Source: Roseomonas sp. (GTDB lineage: Bacteria; Pseudomonadota; Alphaproteobacteria; Acetobacterales; Acetobacteraceae). Taken from it: DNA of 64,000 nt. The notes beneath the pieces were generated by a model. The model was not told the origin of the DNA. It saw only the letters and a list, made by a program, of their open reading frames with translations, and did no database searches. The position numbers and the translations under genes are program-made. Shown here piece by piece: positions 16,287 to 25,308 of the stretch (positions are counted from its first letter, which is position 1; every line of letters begins with the position of its first letter). The stretch covers positions 124,001-188,000 of the forward strand of contig JADCFQ010000012.1 of assembly GCA_020249435.1 (NCBI GenBank), written 5' to 3'.

Positions 16287-17818
16287 ATGGTTGCTCCCAG
16301 CATCCAGGGGGCAAATTCCTGCGCGCCAAAGCCAAGCGCTTCGCTTTTTGTGGGTTCACCGGAAGCGGTCCGCAGCATCAGGTTGAAAATACGCTCGCCA
16401 CATGCCTGCACGCTTTCGCCGCCTGTCAGCACCGTGCCGCAATTGATGTCCATATCTTCCGACAAGCGATCATACATGGTGGTATTGGTGGCAAGCTTGA
16501 TGGAAGGCGCGGGCTTCATGCCAAAGACGCTGCCGCGCCCCGTGGTGAAACACACCAGATTGGCACCACCCGCCACCTGACCGGTCGCCCCCACCGGGTC
16601 ATAGCCAGGCGTGTCCATGAAAACAAAACCCTTGGCGGTGACGGGCTCCGCATAGCGATAAACCTCCACCAGATTGGTGGTGCCGGCCTTGGCCATGGCG
16701 CCAAGCGATTTTTCCAGAATGGTCGTGAGGCCCCCCGCCTTATTGCCCGGCGAGGGATTGGCATTCATCTCCGCACCCTGGCGGGCCGTGTAATCCTCCC
16801 ACCAATGCATCACGTCCACGAGTTTCTGGCCAACCTCACGCGATACCGCGCGGCGTGTCAGCAAATGCTCCGCGCCATAGGTTTCCGGGCTTTCGGACAG
16901 GATCACGGTGCCACCATGGCGCACCAGCAAATCTGAAGCCGCACCCAAGGCCGGGTTGGCAGTGATGCCGGAATAGCCATCCGAACCGCCGCATTGCAGT
17001 GCAACGCAAAGTTCTGATGCGGGGACCGCTTCGCGCCTGGCGGTATTGGATTCCGCCAAAACCTCCTTCACGAAATCAATGCCCTTCATCACGGTCGCAC
17101 GCGCGCCGGCATCCTGAATATCCATGCTGCGCAGCCGCCCGGTCAGGCGCTGTTCTTCCAGCATGGGGCCAAGCTGATTGACTTCGCAACCCAAGCCAAT
17201 CGCGATCACATGGGAAAAATTCGCATGCCGCGCGAAACCGGCGAGGGTCCGGCGCAGCAGCCGCAAGGGCTCATCCATGGTCATGCCGCAGCCGGTTTTA
17301 TGCGTCAGCGCCACCACGCCATCCACATTGCCCCAGCCGGCCAAGGGATCATCGCCGGTGATCGGGTTTTTCTCGAACTGGCGGGCGATCAATTCCGCAA
17401 CATGAGCGGAACAATTCACCGAGGTGATGATGCCGATGTAATTGCGTGTCGCTACTCGGCCATCGGCGCGACGAATACCCATGAAGCTTGCCGGCACATC
17501 CACGTAATCGGTCGGCTTCGCATCCTGGCCCCAGGCGTAATCGCGCGCGAAATCGCCCATTTCGCAATTATGCGTATGCACCCAGGCGCCCGGTTCAATC
17601 GCATCCGTCGCAAAGCCAATGATCTGCCCATAGCGCTTGATGGGCTCGCCCTTCGCATGCGGGCGGATCGCGACCTTATGGCCGGGCGGGATGCGCCTTT
17701 CGCCAACGCTGATGCCAGGCGCCACTTCCGTGCCGGGCGTGAGCGGAATGCGCGCAATCACCACGCCATCACCAGGATGCAGGCGAATGACGGGCGGCAG
17801 GGCGGTGGTGCTGGACAT
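16283..17818 (-). CDS. UxaA/GarD family sugar-acid dehydratase (altronate dehydratase type)
   Basis: This 511-residue cytoplasmic enzyme has an N-terminal SAF domain (about residues 8-85) and the large UxaA domain. Visible signatures are GRVATRNYIGIITSVNCS, HKTGCGM, GLGCEVNQ and CGGSDGYSGITANPALG. The family removes water from altronate, galactarate or related sugar acids with a bound divalent metal. The full-length form is intact. It is the first gene of a two-gene operon with the class II aldolase and is divergent from the TPP-riboswitch gene, about 110 nt away. Confidence 0.9.
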   Translation of the reverse strand: MSSTTALPPVIRLHPGDGVVIARIPLTPGTEVAPGISVGERRIPPGHKVAIRPHAKGEPIKRYGQIIGFATDAIEPGAWVHTHNCEMGDFARDYAWGQDAKPTDYVDVPASFMGIRRADGRVATRNYIGIITSVNCSAHVAELIARQFEKNPITGDDPLAGWGNVDGVVALTHKTGCGMTMDEPLRLLRRTLAGFARHANFSHVIAIGLGCEVNQLGPMLEEQRLTGRLRSMDIQDAGARATVMKGIDFVKEVLAESNTARREAVPASELCVALQCGGSDGYSGITANPALGAASDLLVRHGGTVILSESPETYGAEHLLTRRAVSREVGQKLVDVMHWWEDYTARQGAEMNANPSPGNKAGGLTTILEKSLGAMAKAGTTNLVEVYRYAEPVTAKGFVFMDTPGYDPVGATGQVAGGANLVCFTTGRGSVFGMKPAPSIKLATNTTMYDRLSEDMDINCGTVLTGGESVQACGERIFNLMLRTASGEPTKSEALGFGAQEFAPWMLGATM

Positions 17819-17925
17819 GGGCGTTTCCCCTTGGCGGCTGTGACGCCCCTTCTACCCCCTTGCGCGCCCCCCGCGCCACCGCCGGGCTTGCGCAAGCCTG
17901 CCTAAGGGCGCAATTTACGCGTCGA

Positions 17926-18019
17926 GACACCTGGGGGAGCCCTTTTGGGGCTGAGAGGCGGGCTTCACCCGCGACCCCTGGAACCTGACCCGGTTCGGAC
18001 CGGCGTAGGGAAGGGTGCA
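17926..18019 (+). ncRNA. TPP riboswitch (THI element)
   Basis: Both conserved cores are present: GGGGCTGAGAGGC at 17947-17959, and GGAACCTGA followed by CGTAGGGAA at about 17980-18012. Helices fit the consensus: P1 CACCT 17928-17932 with GGGTG 18013-18017, P2 GGGGG with CCCCT, a hairpin AGCCC/GGGCT, an optional P3a arm GCGGG/CCCGC, and P5 CCGGT/ACCGG closed by TTCGG. It is 93 nt before the start of the binding-protein gene on the same strand and should lower that gene's expression when thiamine pyrophosphate is abundant. Confidence 0.96.
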
Positions 18020-18070
18020 TCGCCCATGGCTTCGCGTTCCCCTTGGGGGTATCGCGTGCCGGGCCAAAGC

Positions 18071-18112
18071 CCCCTTCCCCGCGTCAGCCGACAGGAAGCG
18101 AAGGAATTGGGG
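18071..18112 (+). promoter_or_regulatory. Possible expression platform: ribosome-binding-site sequestering stem
   Basis: CCCCTTCC (18071-18078) can pair with GGAATTGGGG (18103-18112), leaving a 2-nt bulge. This hides the Shine-Dalgarno of the downstream gene and stops at its ATG. There is no T-run between the riboswitch and the gene, so translational rather than transcriptional control is the better guess. Confidence 0.35.
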
Positions 18113-19690
18113 ATGCATCGCCGCACATTTCTCGCCACCGCCTTGGCCGCGCCTTTGGCGCGCCCCGCTTTGGCGCAAAGCAATCGCGCGCGTACGCTGC
18201 GCTTCATGCCGCAGGCGGCGCTGGCCAATCTGGACCCGATTTTCAGCCCCAGCACCATCATCACCACACACGCCTATTGCGTGTTTGACACGCTTTATGG
18301 CGCCAATCGCGCGCTGCAGCCGCGCCCGCAAATGGCGGAAGGCCATCGCGTGGAAGATGACGGCAAGCGCGTGAAAATCCGCCTGCGTGAGGGGCTTCGC
18401 TGGCATGATGGGGAACCCGTACGCGCCGCCGATTGTGTGGCGAGCATCCGCCGCTGGGCCAGCCGCGATGGCTTCGGCCAAATCCTGATGCGCGCAACGG
18501 CCGAGCTTTCCGCGCCAGATGACCGCACCATCCAATTCCGCCTGCATCGGCGCTTCCCAGCGCTGTTTGATGCGCTAGCCAAACCCGGCGCTTCGCCCTG
18601 CTTCATGATGCCGGAACGGATTGCGAATAACCCTGGTGATCGTTCACTCGGCCTGGAACATATGATCGGCAGCGGGCCTTGGCGCTTCGTCGCCAATGAA
18701 TATGTGCAAGGCAGCCGCAGCCATTATGCACGCAATGATGCTTACGTGCCGCGTGCTGAACCGGCAGAAGCGGCATCAGGCGGCAAGCGCGTGCATTTCG
18801 ACCGGCTGGAGATGATCTGGATTCCAGATGGCGGCACGGCGGCAGCGGCACTCCGCACCGGAGAGATTGACTGGATCGAATACCCGCTGCCCGATCTGGT
18901 ACCGGTGCTGGAACGGGACCGCAATACGCAGACGCAGATTTATGACCCCAACGGGTTTTTGGGTTTTCTGCGCTTCAATCATCTGCACCCGCCCTTCAAT
19001 GATGTGCGGGTGCGCCGCGCCATACGTGATGTGATCGTGCAATCGGATTTCATGTCGGCGGTGGCGCTGCAAGGTGACTGGCAGGAATGCCACGCCATGT
19101 TCCCCTGCGGCCTGCCAGGCGTGGTGGAATTCCCGCCCGCCGGACGCGGTGAAGCTGCGATGGAACGCGCGCGTGTAGCCTTGCGCGAAGCCGGCTATGC
19201 GGGGGAGCCCATTATCCACATCAACCCGAGCGATTTCCCCGCAGTGACGCAGCAGGGCCGCCTGACGGTGGAACTGATGCGCAAGCTCGGCGTGAATATG
19301 CAGCCGATTGAAAGCGATTGGGCGAGCATTCTGGCGCGGCGCAATAACCGCAACCCGCCAGCGCAAGGTGGCTGGCATTTGCACAATACCAATGGCCCGG
19401 CAGCGACCATCGCCAACCCAGCCGTCAGCTTCGCCATTCGCATGAATGGGCAGGCCGCCTGGCCTGGCTGGCCAACGGATACGGAGGCAGAAGCACAGGT
19501 GGAAGCCTGGATCGCCGCCGATGATCAGGCGGCACAGGATGCTGCGATGCGCCGCTTGCAGGAAATCACCTGGGAATCGCTGCCCTTCGCGCCGACAGGC
19601 TTGTTCCGGCTACGCACCGCTTTCCGGCGCGATCTGACCGGCGTGCTGCAAGGGCCGAATCCCTTTTTGTGGAATGTGCAGCGAGGGTGA
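18113..19690 (+). CDS. ABC transporter substrate-binding protein, family 5 (DppA/OppA type), under a TPP riboswitch
   Basis: The ATG at 18113 follows AAGGAATTGGGG. The 525-residue product starts with a Tat-like or Sec signal (MHRRTFLATALAAPLARPALAQ), so it is periplasmic. The body is a family 5 extracellular solute-binding protein: LDPIFSPSTIITTHAYCVFDTLYG near the start (trimmed here to its key part LDPIFSP), GLRWHDGEPVRAADCVAS, and GSGPWRF. Family 5 proteins usually bind peptides, nickel, glutathione or oligosaccharides. The TPP riboswitch instead suggests thiamine or a precursor as ligand (inference). No permease or ATPase gene is adjacent. Confidence 0.9.
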   Translation: MHRRTFLATALAAPLARPALAQSNRARTLRFMPQAALANLDPIFSPSTIITTHAYCVFDTLYGANRALQPRPQMAEGHRVEDDGKRVKIRLREGLRWHDGEPVRAADCVASIRRWASRDGFGQILMRATAELSAPDDRTIQFRLHRRFPALFDALAKPGASPCFMMPERIANNPGDRSLGLEHMIGSGPWRFVANEYVQGSRSHYARNDAYVPRAEPAEAASGGKRVHFDRLEMIWIPDGGTAAAALRTGEIDWIEYPLPDLVPVLERDRNTQTQIYDPNGFLGFLRFNHLHPPFNDVRVRRAIRDVIVQSDFMSAVALQGDWQECHAMFPCGLPGVVEFPPAGRGEAAMERARVALREAGYAGEPIIHINPSDFPAVTQQGRLTVELMRKLGVNMQPIESDWASILARRNNRNPPAQGGWHLHNTNGPAATIANPAVSFAIRMNGQAAWPGWPTDTEAEAQVEAWIAADDQAAQDAAMRRLQEITWESLPFAPTGLFRLRTAFRRDLTGVLQGPNPFLWNVQRG

Positions 19691-19696
19691 CTTTTT

Positions 19697-20545
19697 TCAG
19701 CAGCCGCCCGGCGCTTCTTCCAGCCGCACCAGCTTGGCGCGCACGGTGAAGTCGCCGAAATCCATGACCATGTCATCCGCGACGCCATTTTCGAAATAGC
19801 GCAGCGACACTTCGTAGGAAGGCGTGCTCGCCCCGCCGGCCTGTTCGGCATCGGGTTCGAAAAACGCGATGCGCATGCGCGATGATCCGAGCGTCGAAAG
19901 GCTCGGCGCTTCGGGCACCGGCTGCGGCCCCTGCCAGGGCGACAGGAAGGTTGTGGTTTGCTGCGCGCCATCGGCCGAGGTGCCATCAAAAATCGGCGCC
20001 ACCAGCAGGCGCTGGCCAGCGCGCGCGGCATTCAGCGCAGCGATGGTATGCGTATTGGGCAAAAGCGTCCCCGCCGGGATGGGTAATTCCTTCGCTTCCG
20101 GTTCACTGTAGCGCGCGACACCGCTGCCATCGGCAGCAAGCTCCGCCTGACCCACCACACGGCTTCTGATCGCACCTTGCGTCACCTGCGTCAGGCTGAA
20201 ACGGAGCGTTCTGCCATCCATCGATTCCAGCGTTGCGTAATCAGACCCGGTTTCGAGTTCCGTACCCTCACGATCGCGCAGCGTCATGGTGAAGCGCTGG
20301 CGCGACGCCCAGCTTTCGCAGGCGTCAATCAATTCAAACAGCATGGCGCCGGACACATCCACAATCCCAGCATTCTCGCGCGCGCGATCGAGCGACAGAT
20401 CGTAAATGGCGCGATGAGAAGCCAGCGCGCGTGCCGTGAGTGGCGCGAGCGGCGTCGTGGCAGCCGGCGCATCCTTCGCCCCCTGGGTGAAGCCAGGGGC
20501 CGCAGGCAGGATCACCGCAAGGGCCAAGAGGGCAGAAAAACGCAT
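19697..20545 (-). CDS. EipB-like periplasmic cell-envelope protein (DUF1849)
   Basis: The 282-residue protein has a signal peptide (about residues 1-20) and resembles EipB/DUF1849, a conserved alphaproteobacterial periplasmic beta-spiral protein needed for envelope integrity. Two cysteines are placed as in that family: C76 in the IDACESW segment, and C282, the very last residue, which would form the internal disulfide. The ATG at 20545 is preferred over an in-frame upstream start at 20584 because the signal peptide then begins directly. It ends 6 nt from the riboswitch-controlled gene, in convergent orientation. Confidence 0.75.
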   Translation of the reverse strand: MRFSALLALAVILPAAPGFTQGAKDAPAATTPLAPLTARALASHRAIYDLSLDRARENAGIVDVSGAMLFELIDACESWASRQRFTMTLRDREGTELETGSDYATLESMDGRTLRFSLTQVTQGAIRSRVVGQAELAADGSGVARYSEPEAKELPIPAGTLLPNTHTIAALNAARAGQRLLVAPIFDGTSADGAQQTTTFLSPWQGPQPVPEAPSLSTLGSSRMRIAFFEPDAEQAGGASTPSYEVSLRYFENGVADDMVMDFGDFTVRAKLVRLEEAPGGC

Positions 20546-20613
20546 CGAATGCTCCGGGCGGCACGGACCGCTATTTGGCAACATAACCGATTCCGGCGGG
20601 TCAGACTTGATCT

Positions 20614-20649
20614 TTCACAAGAAAATTTCGCCCCGGCTGATCAGCCGGG
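20614..20649 (-). terminator. Candidate intrinsic terminator of aspS
   Basis: The perfect palindrome CCCGGCTGATCAGCCGGG at 20632-20649 includes the aspS stop codon. On the minus strand it is followed by GCGAAATTTTCTT. A stem plus T-rich tract fits a terminator, though the tract is interrupted. Confidence 0.5.
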
Positions 20650-22446
20650 CTTAGCGCCCTTCACCGGCGGCAGATCCAACTTGATGTGCAATTCCTTGAG
20701 CCGTTCCGGCGGCACGCGGGCCGGGGCGCCCATCATCAGATCCTCGGCCTGCTGGTTCATCGGGAACAGGATCACTTCCCGGATCGCGGGTTCATCGGCG
20801 ATCAGCATCACAATCCGGTCAATGCCGGGGGCCGAGCCACCATGCGGCGGCGCGCCATAGCGGAAGGCATTCAACATGCCGCCGAAGCGATGCTCCACTT
20901 CTTCGGCTGGGTAGCCCGCGATTTCAAAGGCGCGGATCATGATATCCGGGCGATGGTTGCGGATGGCGCCGGAGGAAAGCTCAATCCCGTTGCAGACAAT
21001 GTCGTATTGGAAGGCCTTGATGTCCAAGGGGTCCATGGAATTGAGCGCTTCCAGCCCGCCTTGCGGCATGGAAAACGGGTTGTGGCTGAATTCGATCTGG
21101 CCGGTATCTTCATTCCGCTCATACATCGGGAAATCCGTGACCCAGCAGAAGCGATAGGCGTTTTCTTCGAGCAAGCCGAGATCACGCCCCACACGGTTGC
21201 GCACGGCGCCCGAGAATTTCGCGGCATCCGCTTCCTTATTCGCGACAAAGAACACCGCATCGCCCGCACCAAGCCCGCAAGCCGCAGCAATGGCGGCAAC
21301 GCGATCCGCTTCCAGGTTCTTCGCAATCGGCCCCTTCGCGCCATCGGCATCCCAGGCGATATAACCAAGCCCGCCCTGCCCTTCGGCACGCGCCCATTCA
21401 TTCAAGCCGTCAAAGAAGGATCGCGGGCGGCCTGCTGCGCCAGGGGCCGGAATGGCGCGTACCACGCCACCCGAAGCTGTGACCTTGGCAAACAAGCCAA
21501 AGCCACCACCGGCGAAATGCGCGCTGACATCGGTGATCTTGATCGGATTGCGCAAATCCGGCTTGTCTGAGCCATATTCCAGCATCGCCTGCTGATACGG
21601 AATGCGCGGGAAGGGTGCGGGCGTCACGGCGCGCTTCGTGCCAGTCCAATCGGCAAATTCCTCAAAGACGCCAGCCAGCACGGGTTCAATCGCGGCAAAG
21701 ACATCTTCCTGCGTCACAAAGGACATTTCGAAATCAAGCTGATAGAATTCGCCGGGCGAGCGATCCGCGCGCGAAGCCTCATCGCGGAAACACGGCGCGA
21801 TTTGGAAGTAGCGATCAAACCCCGCCACCATGCATAGCTGCTTGAATTGCTGCGGCGCCTGCGGCAGCGCGTAGAATTTGCCGGGATGCAGACGGGCGGG
21901 GACCAAAAAGTCGCGCGCGCCTTCGGGGCTTGATGCGGTCAGGATCGGGGTTTGGAATTCGGTAAAACCCTGATCAATCATCCGCCGCCTGATGGAGGAA
22001 ATCACCTGGCTCCGCAGCATCAGATTGCGATGCTGACGATCCCGCCGCAAATCCAAAAAGCGATAGCGGAGCCGAAGTTCCTCAGGGAATTCTGCATCAC
22101 CCGCGACTTGAATGGGCAGCACTTCGGCCGCCGATTGCACTGCCACTTCACGCACACGGAGTTCAATTTCACCTGTCGGCAGCTTGGCATTCACCGTGCC
22201 GGCTTCGCGCGGGACAACATCGCCCGTGACCGTAATCACGCTTTCGGGGCGGAGTTCTTCCAGCAGCTTCAACACGGGCGAGCCCTGCGCCACCACGCAT
22301 TGCGTCATGCCGTAATGATCGCGCAAATCAATGAACAGCAAGCCGCCATGGTCGCGCTTGCGATGCACCCAGCCGGAAAGCCGCGCGATGGAGCCGGCAT
22401 CGGTGGCGCGGAGCGCGCCGCAATGATGGGTACGATAGGCATGCAT
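20641..22446 (-). CDS. aspS: Aspartyl-tRNA synthetase
   Basis: This is a 601-residue class II synthetase of the bacterial type. It has an N-terminal OB anticodon-binding domain ([20 protein letters not shown], residues 25-44), motif 2 [19 protein letters not shown], the GAD insertion domain in the middle, and motif 3 GIDRIVMLI near the end. It charges tRNA-Asp. In organisms with GatCAB it may also charge tRNA-Asn. It is divergent from rnd across 110 nt, and a TTGACA (22507-22512, minus strand) upstream may be its -35 element. Confidence 0.96.
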   Translation of the reverse strand: MHAYRTHHCGALRATDAGSIARLSGWVHRKRDHGGLLFIDLRDHYGMTQCVVAQGSPVLKLLEELRPESVITVTGDVVPREAGTVNAKLPTGEIELRVREVAVQSAAEVLPIQVAGDAEFPEELRLRYRFLDLRRDRQHRNLMLRSQVISSIRRRMIDQGFTEFQTPILTASSPEGARDFLVPARLHPGKFYALPQAPQQFKQLCMVAGFDRYFQIAPCFRDEASRADRSPGEFYQLDFEMSFVTQEDVFAAIEPVLAGVFEEFADWTGTKRAVTPAPFPRIPYQQAMLEYGSDKPDLRNPIKITDVSAHFAGGGFGLFAKVTASGGVVRAIPAPGAAGRPRSFFDGLNEWARAEGQGGLGYIAWDADGAKGPIAKNLEADRVAAIAAACGLGAGDAVFFVANKEADAAKFSGAVRNRVGRDLGLLEENAYRFCWVTDFPMYERNEDTGQIEFSHNPFSMPQGGLEALNSMDPLDIKAFQYDIVCNGIELSSGAIRNHRPDIMIRAFEIAGYPAEEVEHRFGGMLNAFRYGAPPHGGSAPGIDRIVMLIADEPAIREVILFPMNQQAEDLMMGAPARVPPERLKELHIKLDLPPVKGAKPG

Positions 22447-22556
22447 GGTGAAAATTCATCCTCAGGGGCGGGAAAGGCGGGGGAAAGCGCCCCAGGGCGT
22501 GGTTTCTGTCAACCCCACCGCTTTCCCAGGCGGCGCCACCCCTGTAAGAAACCGGT

Positions 22557-23744
22557 ATGAATCGCCGTCATGCCGCCCCGGCAGCCGACCAAAGCCCCGC
22601 CCTGATCACGGATACCGGCAGCCTCGCCGCCCTTTGTGACCGGCTGAAGCATGAGCCCTTTGTCACGGTGGACACTGAATTCATGCGGGAACGCACCTAT
22701 TGGCCAGAGCTCTGCCTGGTCCAATTGGCCGGCCAGCATGAGGTGGCAGAGGTTGACGCCCTGGCGCCGGGGCTTGATCTTGGCCCGCTCGGCGAATTGA
22801 TGGCCAATCCCCAGGTCGTGAAGGTGTTTCACGCCGCCCGGCAGGATGTGGAAATCTTTTTGCTGAAATTCGGCGCCGTGCCCTACCCGATTTTCGATAC
22901 GCAAATCGCCGCCATGGTGGCCGGATTTGGCGATCAGGCCTCCTATGATTCGCTCTGCCGGTCGCTGGCCGGCGTGCAGATAGACAAGGCGCATCGCTTC
23001 AGTGACTGGTCGGCCCGGCCCTTATCCGAAAGCCAATTGGCCTATGCGGCGGCGGATGTGACGCATTTGCGGAAGATTTTCGTCTCCCTCACGCTCAGGC
23101 TCGAACGGGAAGGCCGGATTGACTGGGTGGGGCAGGAAATGGCGGCACTCGCCGATCCCGCGACCTATTTGACCGACCCGGACACGGCCTGGGAAAAGCT
23201 CCGCCCGCGCACGTCAAACCGGCGGTTTCTTGGCGTTTTGCGCGCCATTGCGGCGTGGCGGGAGCGTGAGGCCCAGCGCATCAATATCCCGCGCCAGCGG
23301 CTGGTGAAGGATGATACGCTGCTGGAGATCGCGGCCACCATGCCCGATAGCCCGGCGGAGCTCGCCCGCGCGCGCGGCATTTCCGAGAGTTTCTCCAAGG
23401 GCAAATCCGGTGAGGGGCTGCTCGCCGCCATCCGCCAGGCGCGCGCGCTGAGGGAAGAAGAATTGCCGCAATTGCAGAAGGAAAAGGCGGGTCCACCGCC
23501 CTCCCCCGCGCTGGTGGCTTTGCTCAAGGTGCTCTTGTCGGCGAAGTCCGAGGAACATGATGTGGCGCCGCGGCTGCTGGCTTCCAGCGATGATCTGGAA
23601 AAGCTCGCCACGGGGCAGGATGATGTGGCGGCGCTGCATGGCTGGCGGCGGGAAGTGTTTGGGGAGGCAGCCCTGGCGCTGCGTTCCGGCCAATTGGCGC
23701 TTGGGGTGGATGGGCGGCGGGTGAAGCTGATCCCGGCGGGTTAA
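22557..23744 (+). CDS. rnd: Ribonuclease D
   Basis: The 395-residue 3'-to-5' exonuclease carries the DEDD residues: FVTVDTEFMRE (D and E of motif I, residues 34-44), a motif II VFHAARQDVE, and motif III with YAAADVTHLRKI. An HRDC domain follows around residues 215-290. It trims tRNA and other stable RNA 3' ends in the cytoplasm. Length and domain order are standard. It overlaps the small membrane protein gene on the other strand by 4 nt at the 3' end. Confidence 0.95.
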   Translation: MNRRHAAPAADQSPALITDTGSLAALCDRLKHEPFVTVDTEFMRERTYWPELCLVQLAGQHEVAEVDALAPGLDLGPLGELMANPQVVKVFHAARQDVEIFLLKFGAVPYPIFDTQIAAMVAGFGDQASYDSLCRSLAGVQIDKAHRFSDWSARPLSESQLAYAAADVTHLRKIFVSLTLRLEREGRIDWVGQEMAALADPATYLTDPDTAWEKLRPRTSNRRFLGVLRAIAAWREREAQRINIPRQRLVKDDTLLEIAATMPDSPAELARARGISESFSKGKSGEGLLAAIRQARALREEELPQLQKEKAGPPPSPALVALLKVLLSAKSEEHDVAPRLLASSDDLEKLATGQDDVAALHGWRREVFGEAALALRSGQLALGVDGRRVKLIPAG

Positions 23745-24082
23745 CCCGGCGGATCCCATCCGAATAGAATAATCGCGGCGGCCGCCAGCCCCAAGCCGCT
23801 GAACAGCATGGACAGCAAGGGCCAGGCATTGCGCGGGCCGCGCATGGCGATCACCGCATTACCCACCAAGGACACCATCACCGCCGCCACCGGCTGGGAC
23901 CAATGCAATTCGCGGAAGCCCCAGACAATCAGCGCAATCCAGGCGGTGAAGGCCGCGCGCGCCAACCAAAGCCAGAAGGTGGACGCGGCTTCGGATTCCG
24001 GCCGCATTTCGGGCGCTGGGCTTTTGGATTGGATGAAGGCGCCGATCGAAAGCAGCACCATAGCGGCATAATAGAGGGTCAC
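23741..24082 (-). CDS. Small four-helix membrane protein, unknown function
   Basis: A GTG at 24082 opens a 113-residue frame that I do not recognise. It has four hydrophobic segments (around residues 2-18, 38-58, 64-82 and 90-108) linked by short charged loops, so it is an inner-membrane protein. The longer frame upstream (to 24265) is arginine- and proline-rich noise over the opposite gene. No good ribosome-binding site is visible for the GTG, so the start is uncertain. It lies between two plus-strand genes and converges on rnd. Confidence 0.5.
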   Translation of the reverse strand: MTLYYAAMVLLSIGAFIQSKSPAPEMRPESEAASTFWLWLARAAFTAWIALIVWGFRELHWSQPVAAVMVSLVGNAVIAMRGPRNAWPLLSMLFSGLGLAAAAIILFGWDPPG

Positions 24083-24174
24083 AGCGCGTTCATTGCCGCC
24101 CCTCCGGCCCGCCCGCAAGGGGTTTTTCGCGTGCCAAGGTCGCCCTCTGCGCCATTCCGCGCTAACCCTGCGCC

Positions 24175-25308
24175 ATGCCCGCCCCAAGCCGTGCCATTTT
24201 GCAAGTACTGCCCGCGCTCCGTTCCGGGGGCGTGGAACGCGGCGCGCTGGAGATTGCCGAGGCACAAATCACCGCCGGCTTCCGCGCCATTGTGGCCTCA
24301 GCGGGCGGGGAAATGGTGCCGGCGCTGGAAGCTTTGGGGGCGAAGCACATCACCTTGCCGCTGACGGCCAAATCGCCCTTCGCCATCTGGCGCAATGCGG
24401 CGGCACTTTCGGCGCTGGCGCGGGCGGAAGGCGTTGCGCTGATCCATGCGCGGTCCCGCGCGCCGGCTTGGTCGGCCTTGGTCGCGGCCAGGCGCTTGGG
24501 GCTGCCCTTCGTCACCACCTATCACGGTGCCTATAATGAGGGCTTTCCGGGCAAGCGGTTTTACAACTCCGTGATGGCGCGCGGGGATCGCGTAATTGCG
24601 ATCAGCCATTTCATCGCCGATCTGATCCGCACCCGGCATGGAGTGGCGGAGGCAAAGCTCCGTGTCATTCCGCGCGGTGTGGACCCAAGGCGCTTTGACC
24701 CCGCGCTGGTCGGTGCCGAAAGGCTGGACACGCTCCGCACGGCCTGGGGCCTGCCGGAAGGCCGCCCAATCATCATGCTGCCGGCGCGGGTCACGCGCTG
24801 GAAGGGCCAGATGGTGCTGGTGGAAGCCATGGCGCGGCTACCGGGCCAATCGCTCGCGCTGCTGGTGGGGGATGCGGAAGAACGCCCTGCCTTCAAGGCA
24901 GAATTGCTGGCGCGCATTGAAAGCCTGGGGTTGCAGGATCGCGTGCGGCTGGTCGGCCACGCCAATGACATGCCCGCGGCGCTGCTGTTGGCCGATGTGG
25001 TTATCCATGCCTCGACCGATGCGGAAGCCTTTGGCCGCACGGTGATCGAGGCCCAAGCCATGGCGCGGCCCGTGATTGCAAGCGACCTTGGCGCCCCGCG
25101 CGAAACCGTGGCGGAGGGCATCACCGGCTGGCGCATCCCGCCCGGCGATGCGGCAGCGCTGGCGGACGCCATCGGCAAGGCGCTGGCCCTGCCACCCGCT
25201 GAAAGCGCCGCGCTTGGCGCCAGGGCGCGCGCCGCGGTGCTGTTAGGCTACACGACCGAAGCCATGCAGGCCGCGACCATTGCCGCCTATCGGGAATTGA
25301 TCGGATGA
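24175..25308 (+). CDS. Glycosyltransferase family 4
   Basis: The 377-residue enzyme has a GT-B fold. The N-terminal domain contains the glycine-rich loop LRSGGVERGALEIAEAQ (residues 16-32), and the C-terminal domain has the nucleotide-sugar motif EAFGRTVIEAQAMARPVIASD, trimmed to its core EAFGRTVIEAQAMARP. The catalytic Glu pair (E...E, seven apart) is present. It probably adds a sugar to lipopolysaccharide or another surface glycan at the cytoplasmic face. It overlaps the next gene, a family 9 transferase, by 4 nt, so both work on the same glycan. Confidence 0.88.
   Translation: MPAPSRAILQVLPALRSGGVERGALEIAEAQITAGFRAIVASAGGEMVPALEALGAKHITLPLTAKSPFAIWRNAAALSALARAEGVALIHARSRAPAWSALVAARRLGLPFVTTYHGAYNEGFPGKRFYNSVMARGDRVIAISHFIADLIRTRHGVAEAKLRVIPRGVDPRRFDPALVGAERLDTLRTAWGLPEGRPIIMLPARVTRWKGQMVLVEAMARLPGQSLALLVGDAEERPAFKAELLARIESLGLQDRVRLVGHANDMPAALLLADVVIHASTDAEAFGRTVIEAQAMARPVIASDLGAPRETVAEGITGWRIPPGDAAALADAIGKALALPPAESAALGARARAAVLLGYTTEAMQAATIAAYRELIG

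Noticed and set aside
17945..18112. N-terminal extension of the riboswitch-controlled binding protein
   Set aside because: It would translate the riboswitch itself. The signal peptide begins at 18113.
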